NCBI GenBank assembly: GCA_965262845.1
Contig: CBDHFX010000002.1
Coordinates: 682,001-746,000 of the forward strand
Source of the DNA: ECT2AJA-044 sp965262845
GTDB lineage: Bacteria; Bacteroidota; Bacteroidia; Flavobacteriales; ECT2AJA-044
DNA length: 64,000 bases
Direction: 5' to 3'
The notes beneath the pieces are model-generated. The model saw nothing but the letters and a program-made list of their open reading frames with translations, did no database searches and was not told where the DNA came from. This document shows, piece by piece, positions 25,742 through 35,530 of this stretch (positions are counted from its first letter, which is position 1; each line of letters starts with the position of its first letter). The translations under genes and the position numbers were made by a program.

Positions 25742-27178
25742 TCAGGATGCCAAAATCCTTGACCAATTGAGTTGATCGCATAGGGTCCCGGTCAGCTGTT
25801 CCACCGGAACACGCTGCTGTTTCATACTGTCGCGTTCACGGATCGTCACCTGATGATCATTCAATGTATCGTGGTCCACCGTCACGCAATACGGCGTCCC
25901 GATCGCATCCTGTCGACGATAGCGCTTGCCAATGGCATCTTTCTCATCGTACTGACACGGGAACCTGAATTTAAGCCGGTCCATTACCTCCCGGGCCTTC
26001 TCCGACAACCCGTCTTTTTTGACCAGGGGCAATACAGCAACTTTTATGGGTGCCAGAATGGGCGGAATATTCAGTACGGTTCGCACAGAGCCACCTGCCA
26101 GTTGCTCTTCATTGTACGAATGGCTCAATATGGCCAGGAACATACGGTCAAGTCCGATTGAAGTCTCCACCACATAGGGTATATAGCTTTTTCCGAGCTC
26201 CGGATCGAAATATTGCAGTTTACGGCCGCTGTATTCCTCATGGTTCCTAAGGTCGAAATCGGTTCGGCTGTGGATTCCTTCCAGCTCCCTGAATCCCATT
26301 GGAAAATGGAACTCTATATCAACTGCTGCATTGGCATAATGCGCCAGTTTCCCGTGATCCCGGAAGCGGTAGCGATCTTCGCTGATACCCAGATCTCTGT
26401 GCCATTTCATACGCGCTTCCTTCCAGTATGCGTACCACTTCATTTCCTCTCCCGGACGCACGAAGAACTGCATTTCCATCTGTTCGAACTCGCGCATACG
26501 AAAGATAAACTGCCGTGCGATGATCTCGTTTCGGAAGGCCTTTCCTATTTGCGCGATCCCAAATGGAACCTTCATACGCGCACTCTTCTGCACGTTTAGG
26601 AAATTAACGAAAATTCCCTGGGCCGTTTCCGGTCGCAGGTACACTTTGCCGGATCCATCCGCAGTTGGCCCCATTTCCGTTTCGAACATCAGGTTGAACT
26701 GACGCACATCGGTCCAGTTGCCTGACCCCGACACCGGATCGGTAATTCCCAATTCTTCGATCAGGCCCTTCAGGCCGGCCAGGTCTTCCGCCTCAAGCAA
26801 GCGGGTCATGCGCTTAATGATCTCCTCCCCTGCCCTGGTTTCCAATCCGGCACAATGGTTTTCGATCAGCACATCGGCCCGATAGCGTTTTTTCGAGTCC
26901 TTGTTGTCGATCATCGGATCGTTGAACGCATCTGTGTGCCCCGATGCCTTCCAAACGGTCGGATGCATAAAAATGGCCGAATCGATCCCCACGATGTTTT
27001 CGTGCATCTGGGTCATCGATTTCCACCAGTATTGCTTGATATTATTCCTGAGTTCGACGCCGTAGGGGCCATAATCGTAAACGGCGTGCAGACCGTCATA
27101 CACCTCACTGCCCGGGAACACGAATCCGTACTTCCTGGCATGCGAAACAATTGTTTTCAGCTGATCCTCCTGCTGCAT
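25742..27178 (-). CDS. glyS: Glycyl-tRNA synthetase (alpha2 type)
   Basis: A 478-residue class II aminoacyl-tRNA synthetase that charges tRNA-Gly. Visible: KYGFVFPGSEVYDGLHAVYD, motif 2 FRNEIIARQFIFRMREFEQME, ETAQGIFVNF and the motif 3 region VVETSIGLDRMFLAIL, followed by the anticodon-binding domain (APIKVAVLPLV). The ATG at 27178 (MQQEDQLKTIV) is chosen; the frame opens further upstream into the subtilase gene end. The window also carries a tRNA-Gly gene at 59730. Confidence 0.97.
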   Translation of the reverse strand: MQQEDQLKTIVSHARKYGFVFPGSEVYDGLHAVYDYGPYGVELRNNIKQYWWKSMTQMHENIVGIDSAIFMHPTVWKASGHTDAFNDPMIDNKDSKKRYRADVLIENHCAGLETRAGEEIIKRMTRLLEAEDLAGLKGLIEELGITDPVSGSGNWTDVRQFNLMFETEMGPTADGSGKVYLRPETAQGIFVNFLNVQKSARMKVPFGIAQIGKAFRNEIIARQFIFRMREFEQMEMQFFVRPGEEMKWYAYWKEARMKWHRDLGISEDRYRFRDHGKLAHYANAAVDIEFHFPMGFRELEGIHSRTDFDLRNHEEYSGRKLQYFDPELGKSYIPYVVETSIGLDRMFLAILSHSYNEEQLAGGSVRTVLNIPPILAPIKVAVLPLVKKDGLSEKAREVMDRLKFRFPCQYDEKDAIGKRYRRQDAIGTPYCVTVDHDTLNDHQVTIRERDSMKQQRVPVEQLTGTLCDQLNWSRILAS

Positions 27179-27203
27179 GCCGCAAAAATAGAAAACCTTG
27201 CGG

Positions 27204-28823
27204 CTATTCCACGACGATCTTTTGCCGTTCCAAATACCCTGTGGCCGAATCAACCAGCTCAAGCACGTACCATCCGGCCGGGCAGGCCGAAACTTCGACC
27301 TGTGTACCATTCGGTCCGATCGTTCCCGTGCTGATGATCTGCCCGATCACGTTGATCAATCGGTAAGAGCCTTTTCCCCTGGTGCCTGACGGCACGATAT
27401 GAAGCACATCGGTGGCCGGATTCGGATACACTTCCCACTGGCCTGTATACTGTTCAGGTTTGCGAAGGCCAATCGTTTCACAGAAAGATTCCACCTCCTG
27501 CAGGGCGCTGAGCATGTTCAATTTCCCATCGGTCGAAACCAGTCCCGTAAGCGAGGCATTCGGTACAGCACTGCGGAGGAGTAATTCGCGGAACCAAAAA
27601 GCAACTGAATCGGGCCGTGACTGTGCCAGGGTGATCAATTCCTCACAGGCCATTGAGTACATAAGCCCGATCACGCCGGCCACATGAGGAGTTGACGCAG
27701 AAGTACCACCAAAGTAACCATTCACTGTGTAAACATCTTCGCCATAGGCTCCGATATCAATGGTGCTGTCGCCGTAGCCCGCACTAAACTCCTTAACATC
27801 GTTGTCGTTTATGTTCGTCACGGAGATAAGGTAGCCAGACGGACAGCCAGTTGGCAGATCGCCCACCATATCCACATTATGATTTCCATTGATCGTGGCT
27901 CCACAACTCACTACTCCTTCGAGCCCCAGCGAATCATACATGTTACACCAAAGCGGGGCGTTTGCGGGCTGACCAAAATCGCTTCCCCAGGAGGAATTGG
28001 TGGAAACCACATAGGCCCCCTCTGTTCCCTGGGTTTGATTGTAGCGCCGGCGTTGTGAGAGAACGTACCCGTACGAGGCAACGGCACTTGCTTCACTTCC
28101 TCCCCCTCCCACGATCACCATGATCTTGACGTTCCAATTAACTCCGGCCACTCCGTTACCATCATTCCCCCTGGCGCCTATGATCCCGGCCACCGGAGCC
28201 CCGTGCCATCCGCCCTGAACATTGCCGTTCTGGTCATAGACGTTCCACCCGAGGTAATCATCAACATATCCGTTATTATCGTTATCGATGAAGTCGCCGA
28301 AGATCTCGGCCCGGTTCACCCACAGATTGCCGTCAAAATCAGCATGGTTGACATCAATCCCATCATCGATCACTGCCACGACAATAGTATCGCCTTTGGC
28401 CGTTATTCCACCTGTAGTGATATCCCAGGCTGCTTCGGCATCAAGGTCCACATTGGAATCCAGTGTATTGTTGTACTGCCACTGACTGCTGTACTCAGGG
28501 TCGTTTGGAACAGCCCGGAAGCTCACCGGACGGTTTCCCTGCGCGGCTACCACCCCGGGGTGGGATGCGAGCCAGCGTTGGGCCTGATCAACCGAAACGG
28601 TCGGATTAAACCGCAGGTGATACATACGCAATTCCCGGCTCAGGGTCGCATCGGCCCGCAGGGCCAGGATCGGGTGTGCCTGGTTCAGGTCTCTGATGAT
28701 GGCATCGGGCTGATGCCCGGGATAGAGCTGCACCAGTACTTCTCCGGGGAAGGGCTGGGGGGCCTGCTGCGCAAGAACTGGCCACTGAGCCACCAGCAGG
28801 AGCATGAATAAGGATCGTTTCAT
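27204..28823 (-). CDS. Secreted S8 subtilisin-like peptidase with probable T9SS sorting domain
   Basis: A 539-residue exported protease. Signal peptide (MKRSLFMLLLVAQWPVLAQ), a propeptide-like part (~20–125), then the catalytic domain with Asp153 (VIDDGID), His207 (GWHGAPVAG, where the usual HGTHVAG has AP) and Ser375 (GGTSASTPHVAG). The last ~75 residues (WEVYPNPATDVLHI … YLERQKIVVE) look like a type A sorting domain that directs secretion through the type IX system. The gene is 25 bases upstream of glyS on the same strand. Confidence 0.93.
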   Translation of the reverse strand: MKRSLFMLLLVAQWPVLAQQAPQPFPGEVLVQLYPGHQPDAIIRDLNQAHPILALRADATLSRELRMYHLRFNPTVSVDQAQRWLASHPGVVAAQGNRPVSFRAVPNDPEYSSQWQYNNTLDSNVDLDAEAAWDITTGGITAKGDTIVVAVIDDGIDVNHADFDGNLWVNRAEIFGDFIDNDNNGYVDDYLGWNVYDQNGNVQGGWHGAPVAGIIGARGNDGNGVAGVNWNVKIMVIVGGGGSEASAVASYGYVLSQRRRYNQTQGTEGAYVVSTNSSWGSDFGQPANAPLWCNMYDSLGLEGVVSCGATINGNHNVDMVGDLPTGCPSGYLISVTNINDNDVKEFSAGYGDSTIDIGAYGEDVYTVNGYFGGTSASTPHVAGVIGLMYSMACEELITLAQSRPDSVAFWFRELLLRSAVPNASLTGLVSTDGKLNMLSALQEVESFCETIGLRKPEQYTGQWEVYPNPATDVLHIVPSGTRGKGSYRLINVIGQIISTGTIGPNGTQVEVSACPAGWYVLELVDSATGYLERQKIVVE

Positions 28824-29250
28824 TGTGCAAATTTAACGGGACAAGGCTGCCCATTATTATGGGTCAGCGGTGCAAAGGTATCCTATTTATGTGGGTTGGC
28901 ACAAATAGCCTCGCGCATGTTGCCAGAGTATGAATTCAGTGTGAATTCAATGTGAAAAAAAAGAGCCTGAAAAATTTGGAAAAGTCGCGTTCCAATAGCC
29001 ATAGGGGTTTTACAGATCTCACCTCCGGAATGCTGTTGATAAATCCATTTCAATGTGGAAAAGTGTGTATTGACTGATGAATATTTAATGCAAATATTTG
29101 TCACGTACCACTGGCCAGGCAGCCTCTGCACAAATTGATCTGCAAGATCAAAGGTATTTGAAAACGCCTGATTCACAGCGGGATATCGGGTTTTTTGCCC
29201 TCCATTTTTTTAGACTGTAAAACGGATAAATCAAATAAAACGACAACAAA
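28824..29250. other. Intergenic region upstream of nrdB
   Basis: 427 bases. It holds a short direct repeat (TGAATTCAGTGTGAATTCAATGTGAA, 28930–28955) and an AT-rich inverted repeat (GAATATTTAATGCAAATATTTG, around 29079–29100). Either could be an operator for the nrd genes. No textbook NrdR box pair or cobalamin riboswitch was recognised. A 97-codon open frame on the minus strand has no protein-like features. Confidence 0.35.
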
Positions 29251-30234
29251 ATGAGCACTGTAACTGAAGAACCGATCCTAAAAGAGAATAAAGACCGCTT
29301 TGTACTCTTCCCAATTGCCCACAACGACATTTGGCAATGGTATAAAAAGGCAGAGGCCAGTTTTTGGACGTCCGAGGAAATTGACCTGCATCAGGACGTT
29401 TCAGACTGGAACACCAAGCTGAATGACAACGAACGCCATTTTATTAAACACGTACTGGCCTTTTTCGCAGCCAGCGATGGTATCGTGAACGAAAACCTGG
29501 CCGAAAACTTCGTGAACGAGGTTCAATACACCGAGGCAAAATTCTTCTACGGCTTCCAGATCATGATGGAGAATATCCACTCCGAAACCTACTCCCTGCT
29601 GATCGACACCTATATTAAGGATCCCAGGGAGCGCGATGTTTTATTCCACGCTATTGAAACATTTGGCGCCATTAAAAAGAAAGCCGACTGGGCCCTGCGC
29701 TGGATCGAAAGCGATAGTTTTGCGGAGCGCCTGATCGCTTTTGCAGCTGTTGAGGGAATTTTCTTTAGCGGTAGCTTTTGTTCCATTTTCTGGCTGAAGA
29801 AACGCGGGATCATGCCGGGACTGACCTTCTCGAACGAGCTGATCAGTCGCGATGAAGGCCTGCATTGCGACTTTGCCTGCCACCTCCACAATAACCATTT
29901 GGTAAACAAGGTGCCGCAGAAGCGGATCACTCAGATCATCACCGAAGCACTCGACATTGAGCGCGAATTCATTACCGAGGCCCTGCCGGTGAGTCTTATC
30001 GGAATGAATTCCAGGCTGATGACCCAATACCTGGAATTCGTTGCAGATCGCTTATTGGTGGAACTCAATTGCCCAAAGGTGTACCATTCCACAAATCCAT
30101 TTGATTTCATGGATATGATCTCGCTGCAGGGCAAAACCAATTTTTTCGAAAAACGGGTTGCCGAATACCAGAAGGCCGGAGTGATGAACCAATCGGCCGA
30201 AGAAAACAAGATCCTGTTTGATGCGGATTTTTGA
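29251..30234 (+). CDS. nrdB: Ribonucleotide reductase class Ia, beta subunit (R2)
   Basis: A 327-residue di-iron protein that makes the tyrosyl radical for deoxyribonucleotide synthesis. Radical tyrosine 100 is in FFYGFQ. Iron ligands are visible as Asp76 (AASDGIVNENL), Glu107/His110 (MMENIHSE), a Glu in AVEGIFFSGSF and Glu/His in SRDEGLHCDF. The pattern is that of the eukaryote-like R2. The gene is 60 bases before nrdA, making an nrdB–nrdA operon. Confidence 0.97.
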   Translation: MSTVTEEPILKENKDRFVLFPIAHNDIWQWYKKAEASFWTSEEIDLHQDVSDWNTKLNDNERHFIKHVLAFFAASDGIVNENLAENFVNEVQYTEAKFFYGFQIMMENIHSETYSLLIDTYIKDPRERDVLFHAIETFGAIKKKADWALRWIESDSFAERLIAFAAVEGIFFSGSFCSIFWLKKRGIMPGLTFSNELISRDEGLHCDFACHLHNNHLVNKVPQKRITQIITEALDIEREFITEALPVSLIGMNSRLMTQYLEFVADRLLVELNCPKVYHSTNPFDFMDMISLQGKTNFFEKRVAEYQKAGVMNQSAEENKILFDADF

Positions 30235-30294
30235 TAGAACCACGATCAGCCATCATTATAATATAACCCAACTGCTCCCAAAAGATAGAGACAT

Positions 30295-32727
30295 ATGCAC
30301 GTAGTAAAAAGAGACGGCCGTAAAGAAGCGGTGAAATTCGACAAGATCACATCCCGCATCCAAAAATTATGTTACGGACTCAATTCGCTCGTAGAGCCCA
30401 CCTCAGTGGCCATGAGGGTCATTGAAGGGATCTACGAAGGCGTAACCACCTCGGAGCTCGATAGCCTGGCGGCAGAAGTTGCGGCTTCCATGGCCACGCG
30501 TCACCCTGATTACGCTCAGTTGGCAGCACGCATTGCGGTTTCGAACCTGCATAAGAACACGAAAAAGTCTTTTAGCGAAACCATGACCCTGCTCCATGAA
30601 TACATCAACCCGAAAACCGGGTTGAGGAGTCCGTTGATAGCAGATGATGTGCACGGGATCATCGTGGAAAATGCAGCCTTGCTTGACAGTACCCTCATCT
30701 ACGACCGCGACTTTGGATACGATTACTTCGGATTCAAAACCCTTGAGCGTTCCTACTTGCTTCGCGTAAACGGAAAAATTGCTGAACGCCCGCAACACAT
30801 GCTAATGCGTGTTGCGATCGGGATACACAAGGAAGATATTGCTTCCGCTATCGACACATACGAGCTGATGTCGAAAAAATACTTTACGCACGCCACACCT
30901 ACGCTCTTTAACTCCGGAACACCAAAGCCCCAGATGTCGAGCTGCTTCCTGCTTACCATGAAAGGCGACAGCATTGACGGTATCTACGACACGCTGAAGC
31001 AGTGTGCGAAAATTTCGCAATCCGCAGGCGGGATCGGACTGAGCATTCACCATGTGCGGGCGACCGGATCGTACATCCGCGGAACAAATGGTACGTCAAA
31101 TGGGATCGTGCCCATGTTGCGCGTGTACAACGATACAGCACGTTATGTGGATCAGGGAGGGGGTAAGCGCAAAGGTAGCTTTGCCATTTACCTGGAGCCA
31201 TGGCACGCCGATATTTGCGACTTCCTTGACCTGAAGAAAAATCACGGAAAGGAAGAAATGCGCGCGCGTGATCTGTTTTATGCCCTGTGGATACCGGATC
31301 TGTTTATGCAGCGCGTGGAGGAAGATGCCGACTGGACCCTGATGTGTCCGAACGAATGCCCGGGGCTATCGGACGTTCACGGAAAGGAATTCGATGAGCT
31401 GTACCTGAGCTATGAAGCCAAAGGAAAAGGTCGCAGAACGATCAAGGCACGCCAGCTCTGGGAAGAGATCATGGAAGCACAGATCGAAACGGGTACGCCG
31501 TACATGCTGTACAAAGATGCGGCTAACGGAAAATCGAACCAGAAGAACCTGGGAACCATTCGCTCTTCAAACCTCTGTACCGAGATCATTGAGTACACGG
31601 CTGAAGACGAAATAGCCGTATGTAACCTGGCATCCATTGCCTTGCCGAAATTCGTTAAAAACGGTAAGTTCGATCACGACCTTCTTTTCAACGTTACCTA
31701 CAAGATAACGCGCAACCTGAACAAGGTGATCGACCGCAACTACTATCCGGTGCCGGAAGCGCGGAACTCCAACATGCGTCACCGCCCGGTGGGGCTCGGA
31801 GTTCAGGGATTGGCAGACACCTTCATTATGCTGCGCTATCCGTTCACTTCCGACGAAGCCAAAAAGCTGAATGCCGACATATTTGAAACGATGTACTATG
31901 CGGCCCTGACTTCTTCCAAAGACCTGGCCAAAGAAGAAGGCACCTACGAGAGCTATGCGGGTTCACCGATCTCCCAGGGGATATTCCAGTGGAACATGTG
32001 GGGGCTTAAGGAAAAAGCCCTCAGCGGTAACTGGGATTGGGACACCCTGCGTGAAGAGATCAGGGAGCACGGCGTGCGCAACTCCCTGCTGATGGCACCG
32101 ATGCCCACGGCCTCAACTTCACAGATCCTGGGCAACAACGAGTGTTTTGAGCCATACACAAGCAACATTTACACCCGCCGCGTACTAAGTGGTGAGTTCA
32201 TTGTGGTGAACAGGCACCTCATGGTCGATCTCGTAAAACTGGGTCTGTGGAATGGCGAAATGAAAGACGAGATCATTCGTGCAAACGGATCTATACAGCA
32301 CATAGACGCGATCCCTCACAACATCAGGGAGCTGTACAAAACTGTTTGGGAGCTCAGCATGAAGGATATTATTGACATGGCGGCCGACCGGGGTGCGTTC
32401 ATCGATCAGTCGCAATCCATGAACCTGTTTATGGAAAGCGCGAATATGGGGAAGGTGACTTCGATGCACTTCTACGCATGGAGGAAGGGGCTCAAGACCG
32501 GCATGTACTACCTCCGTACCAAGGCAGCGGCCGATGCGATCAAGTTTACGGTTCAAAAGCAGGCTAAAGCTCAGGTGGAGCCGGTGGTATCATCAGAGCA
32601 GATCGAAAAGATCCAGGAAGGGCGTGTAAACAGGCTGGAGGAAGCGGCCAGGAAAGCTGCCGGAAATGCTGGCACCATTGCCTGTTCCATTGACAATCCT
32701 GATGATTGCGAGGCCTGCGGAAGTTAA
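30295..32727 (+). CDS. nrdA: Ribonucleotide reductase class Ia, alpha subunit (R1)
   Basis: An 810-residue catalytic subunit. It starts with an ATP-cone (VVKRDGRKEAVKFDKITSRI), so dATP feedback is likely. It has the active-site cysteines in MSSCFLL and SNLCTEIIEY, the latter including the radical-carrying cysteine, and MAPMPTASTSQILGNNECFEPYTSN. It ends with the redox shuttle pair CEACGS. Length and motifs are complete. Confidence 0.97.
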   Translation: MHVVKRDGRKEAVKFDKITSRIQKLCYGLNSLVEPTSVAMRVIEGIYEGVTTSELDSLAAEVAASMATRHPDYAQLAARIAVSNLHKNTKKSFSETMTLLHEYINPKTGLRSPLIADDVHGIIVENAALLDSTLIYDRDFGYDYFGFKTLERSYLLRVNGKIAERPQHMLMRVAIGIHKEDIASAIDTYELMSKKYFTHATPTLFNSGTPKPQMSSCFLLTMKGDSIDGIYDTLKQCAKISQSAGGIGLSIHHVRATGSYIRGTNGTSNGIVPMLRVYNDTARYVDQGGGKRKGSFAIYLEPWHADICDFLDLKKNHGKEEMRARDLFYALWIPDLFMQRVEEDADWTLMCPNECPGLSDVHGKEFDELYLSYEAKGKGRRTIKARQLWEEIMEAQIETGTPYMLYKDAANGKSNQKNLGTIRSSNLCTEIIEYTAEDEIAVCNLASIALPKFVKNGKFDHDLLFNVTYKITRNLNKVIDRNYYPVPEARNSNMRHRPVGLGVQGLADTFIMLRYPFTSDEAKKLNADIFETMYYAALTSSKDLAKEEGTYESYAGSPISQGIFQWNMWGLKEKALSGNWDWDTLREEIREHGVRNSLLMAPMPTASTSQILGNNECFEPYTSNIYTRRVLSGEFIVVNRHLMVDLVKLGLWNGEMKDEIIRANGSIQHIDAIPHNIRELYKTVWELSMKDIIDMAADRGAFIDQSQSMNLFMESANMGKVTSMHFYAWRKGLKTGMYYLRTKAAADAIKFTVQKQAKAQVEPVVSSEQIEKIQEGRVNRLEEAARKAAGNAGTIACSIDNPDDCEACGS

Positions 32728-32800
32728 CCGGGGTTATCATTCAGGCTAAGGCTGGGGATGAAACTCCCCTGGCCTGCCTGACCATCTGTTCAAATAAATC

Positions 32801-33430
32801 ATGGCTGATCACGATTCAATCTTTTGCCCAAACTGCCGACAAAAAACCAACCTAAAAATAAGGCAGGATTATAATAGACCCAATCCAGCAATAAGTCGGG
32901 ATTACAATAAATACTCCTCACATATATGGTATGAAATTGGAGAATGTAATGGATGCGATTTCTTTTTTTTAGTTAAGCGACGCGGCAGTTATATTAACAA
33001 AATTTATCCTGATCCGCTTCCAAAACCTATTCCTGAAAAAACGCCTGATTTTCTACAGGACGATTTAAAGGAAGCGTACTTATGTCTTGCTGCTGGGGCT
33101 TACAGAGCGGCAGGTGTTATGGCCCGGCGAGCTTTGCAATTGTGCTGTATTAAAAAAGGAGCTCCTGGCAAAAATTTACACGAGCAAATTGATTGGCTAT
33201 TAAATGAGCAAATTATTACAAAAGACTTGAAAGAGTCGGCACATGAGGTGCGCCTTACAGGTAATGATGCCGCTCACCCACCAAAAAATAATTCAAAGGA
33301 TGAATCTGTATCTAAAGAGGACGCGGAAGACATATTAGAGCTGCTGGAAAGCTTTATTGAAGTGCTTTATATTATGCCTGCTCTTACTGAAGAAAGACGC
33401 CAGAAGAGAAATACCCAAGATTCACAATAG
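32801..33430 (+). CDS. DUF4145 domain protein with zinc ribbon
   Basis: A 209-residue protein. An N-terminal zinc ribbon (CPNCRQK … CNGC) precedes the DUF4145 helical region (LKEAYLCLAAGAYRAAGVMARRALQLCCIKKGA, then KESAHEVRLTGNDAAHP). DUF4145 is often found in restriction-associated and other defence proteins and may be HEPN-related. The gene is the first of the accessory island after nrdA and is A/T-rich relative to it. No partner gene is fused. Confidence 0.82.
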   Translation: MADHDSIFCPNCRQKTNLKIRQDYNRPNPAISRDYNKYSSHIWYEIGECNGCDFFFLVKRRGSYINKIYPDPLPKPIPEKTPDFLQDDLKEAYLCLAAGAYRAAGVMARRALQLCCIKKGAPGKNLHEQIDWLLNEQIITKDLKESAHEVRLTGNDAAHPPKNNSKDESVSKEDAEDILELLESFIEVLYIMPALTEERRQKRNTQDSQ

Positions 33431-33477
33431 CGTATGGAAAACACGTTTGAAAAAAACCGGTAACTTGTGATTGAAGG

Positions 33478-33765
33478 CTACTATTTGATCTGACAAATAG
33501 GTTAGGGGTTTTTATCTGCCTGCTTCCCTTTTGCCAAAATGTAAAACTACAGAGTTAGCTCTGTAGCTAGCTCTGTAATTAATCATATGTAAAGTGTTAC
33601 ATATCAATATTTTATGTAGAGGTTCTGGCATAGCTATATGAGCTGATCCCGATCATCAGGCATCGAAAGAATAAAGCTCTGTGAACGCTATACCTATATC
33701 GCATGATACAACTAAAAAACAACTATTTTTGGTTCATGAGATGGGGAGTATATCACCAAGGCTAG
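33478..33765. repeat. Island repeat, copy 1
   Basis: About 290 bases shared with 36975–37240 and, in its first half, with 43251–43425. It starts near TGATCTGACAAATAGGTTAG. It contains a hairpin (CTACAGAGTTAGCTCTGTAG, 33547–33566) and a second CTAGCTCTGTAATTA. It runs on past GTGAACGCTATACCTAT to GATGGGGAGT. It separates the DUF4145 gene from the reverse transcriptase. Confidence 0.85.
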
Positions 33766-33788
33766 TTCAAGATAAAACATCAAAATAA

Positions 33789-33896
33789 TTGAATACATTA
33801 TTTGAGTTAATAAACAAGCGCGTCCATACATTCAATTTGTTAAAAACAGCAATGCACAAAGGATTTGAAGACTTGTACTACGAATTTGACAAGTAG
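33789..33896 (+). CDS. Possible small protein or gene remnant upstream of the reverse transcriptase
   Basis: From a TTG the frame reads 35 residues: MNTLFELINKRVHTFNLLKT then AMHKGFEDLYYEFDK. The composition is protein-like, with amphipathic helices, and it ends 29 bases before the reverse transcriptase start. There is no database support. It could equally be the last part of a deleted gene or non-coding RNA sequence. Confidence 0.25.
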   Translation: MNTLFELINKRVHTFNLLKTAMHKGFEDLYYEFDK

Positions 33897-33925
33897 CAAC
33901 AGCAATAAACGAAAAACATACAGAT

Positions 33926-35434
33926 TTGAAAAGATTAATTGAGTTATCAGCAGCAGAAGCAAAGAGCTTTCTTCTAAAGGCAGAGAGTTATGTCGGCTTT
34001 GAATTGCCAATGTATTTCAGGTTTCAGGACTTGTTAGACAGTGTAAGTGCTGAACTCAATGGAAAACTGCTATCTGATTACCAGGACTCAAACCCACGAG
34101 ATTATGATGACATCAACTACAAGTTGCTGACCAATAAGGATGGTAAGTATGCATGGAGACCTTTTCAGATCATCCACCCTGCTATCTATGTTTCACTGGT
34201 TAATAAGATTACTGAAGAAGTGAATTGGGCTACCATTATTGACAGATTCACACTTTTCAGATCAAACGACCGTATAGAATGCCACAGCATTCCGGTAGTA
34301 TCTGAATCGGCAAACAAATCAAATAAATACGCTCAGATAAATACCTGGTGGCAGATGATTGAGCAGCGATCAATTGCCCAAGCAATTGATTACCAATACA
34401 TGCTACAAACAGACATTTCAGATTGCTATGGTTCTATTTATACGCATAGCATCTCTTGGGCTATTCATACCAAAGAAGAAGCCAAGAAGCGTGAAAAGAG
34501 AAATAGCAAGAGCCTGATTGGTGTGGCTATCGATAATCATTTACAAGACATGAGTTACGGTCAGACCAACGGTATCCCACAAGGCAGCACACTCATGGAC
34601 TTCATTGCTGAAATGGTACTTGGCTATGTAGATTCCTTACTGACAGAGAAGATCAACAAGTTGGGCATCAAGGACTATAGAATATTGAGATACCGTGACG
34701 ACTATCGAATCTTTTCCAACAACCCTTTTGAATCCGATAAAATCACCAAAGATCTCTCGGAAATCCTAACTGAAATGGGGCTAAAACTCAATGCTGAGAA
34801 GACTGAGGCTTCTAATGATGTGATAAAAACATCGCTTAAACCAGATAAGCGATATTGGATAGCCAATAAGAGGGTTGCTAAAAACAAACAAAAATGGCTT
34901 ATTCAACTCTATCTTCTCTCAGAACAGTTTCCTAATTCAGGAACACTTTCCAATCAAATGAGAAAGTTTTTAAAAGTACTACAAACCAGCAAGCGAAAAG
35001 ACCCGAATATCCATACACTTATCAGTTTGGTAGTTGAGATTGCATACCGCAACCCACGTGTTGTATCTACTGCCATAACAATTCTCACCTTCCTAATCAA
35101 GCAAATTGAGGATGCAGCAGAGAAGCAAGATACTGTGAACAGGATCAAGGCAAAGTTTGAACAGATACCCAACTCTGGCTTACTCAAAGTATGGTTGCAA
35201 AGGCTTTACCTGAAAATAGACGATGCTATAGCTTACGAAGAAGTCCTTTGCCAAAAAGTAGTAGCTCCTGATACCCAGATATGGAATACAGAGTGGTTAA
35301 ACGCTAAACTCAAAGGAATAATTGAAGGCATTGCAATAGTTGATTATACAGCTATTGAAGAACTTGAAGAAGTAGCCTCGGAAGAAGAAATAGAAAAAAT
35401 CGTTGAAGCCAAGGCGTATGATTATCAGGGGTAA
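33926..35434 (+). CDS. Reverse transcriptase of the unknown-group/DRT defence class
   Basis: A 502-residue stand-alone RNA-directed DNA polymerase. Motifs in order: FQIIHPAIYVSLVNKI, LQTDISDCYGSIYTH (first catalytic Asp), GQTNGIPQGSTLMDFIAEM, and LRYRDDYRIF (catalytic YxDD), then a GLKLNAEKTEAS box. A ~190-residue helical C-terminal extension follows. There is no intron maturase part, retron RNA or DGR repeat pair nearby. This pattern fits abortive-infection RTs; I suspect a DRT4/UG15 relative but cannot prove the class. Start is TTG (MKRLIELS). It is A/T-rich and lies inside the defence island. Confidence 0.85.
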   Translation: MKRLIELSAAEAKSFLLKAESYVGFELPMYFRFQDLLDSVSAELNGKLLSDYQDSNPRDYDDINYKLLTNKDGKYAWRPFQIIHPAIYVSLVNKITEEVNWATIIDRFTLFRSNDRIECHSIPVVSESANKSNKYAQINTWWQMIEQRSIAQAIDYQYMLQTDISDCYGSIYTHSISWAIHTKEEAKKREKRNSKSLIGVAIDNHLQDMSYGQTNGIPQGSTLMDFIAEMVLGYVDSLLTEKINKLGIKDYRILRYRDDYRIFSNNPFESDKITKDLSEILTEMGLKLNAEKTEASNDVIKTSLKPDKRYWIANKRVAKNKQKWLIQLYLLSEQFPNSGTLSNQMRKFLKVLQTSKRKDPNIHTLISLVVEIAYRNPRVVSTAITILTFLIKQIEDAAEKQDTVNRIKAKFEQIPNSGLLKVWLQRLYLKIDDAIAYEEVLCQKVVAPDTQIWNTEWLNAKLKGIIEGIAIVDYTAIEELEEVASEEEIEKIVEAKAYDYQG

Positions 35435-35490
35435 TGATTGGCCATACGGTTTGGAACGACCTTTAAACCATTCCAAGAATAAATTTTTTA

Positions 35491-35528
35491 GTTAACACTT
35501 TCTGTTAACCAATAAGTTTGTAACTTTG
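35491..35528 (+). promoter_or_regulatory. Candidate promoter and operator of the HigB/HigA genes
   Basis: GTTAAC occurs twice, seven bases apart (35491–35496 and 35504–35509), forming a dyad. A -7-like TAACTTTG lies at 35521–35528, immediately before the GTG start at 35531. The dyad overlaps where a -33 box would be, a natural site for repression by the antitoxin. Transcription would begin close to the start codon. Confidence 0.5.
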
Positions 35529-35530
35529 CA

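Noticed and set aside
28883..29176. 97-codon minus-strand frame upstream of nrdB
   Set aside because: No start context, domain or protein-like pattern; region is better read as regulatory.
28824..29250. Paired NrdR boxes before nrdB
   Set aside because: The AT-rich inverted repeat at about 29079–29100 does not match the NrdR box closely and no second box at helical spacing was found.
33431..35434. Diversity-generating retroelement, retron or group II intron around the reverse transcriptase
   Set aside because: No template/variable repeat pair or Avd gene, no inverted msr/msd structure recognised, and no maturase or HNH domain.
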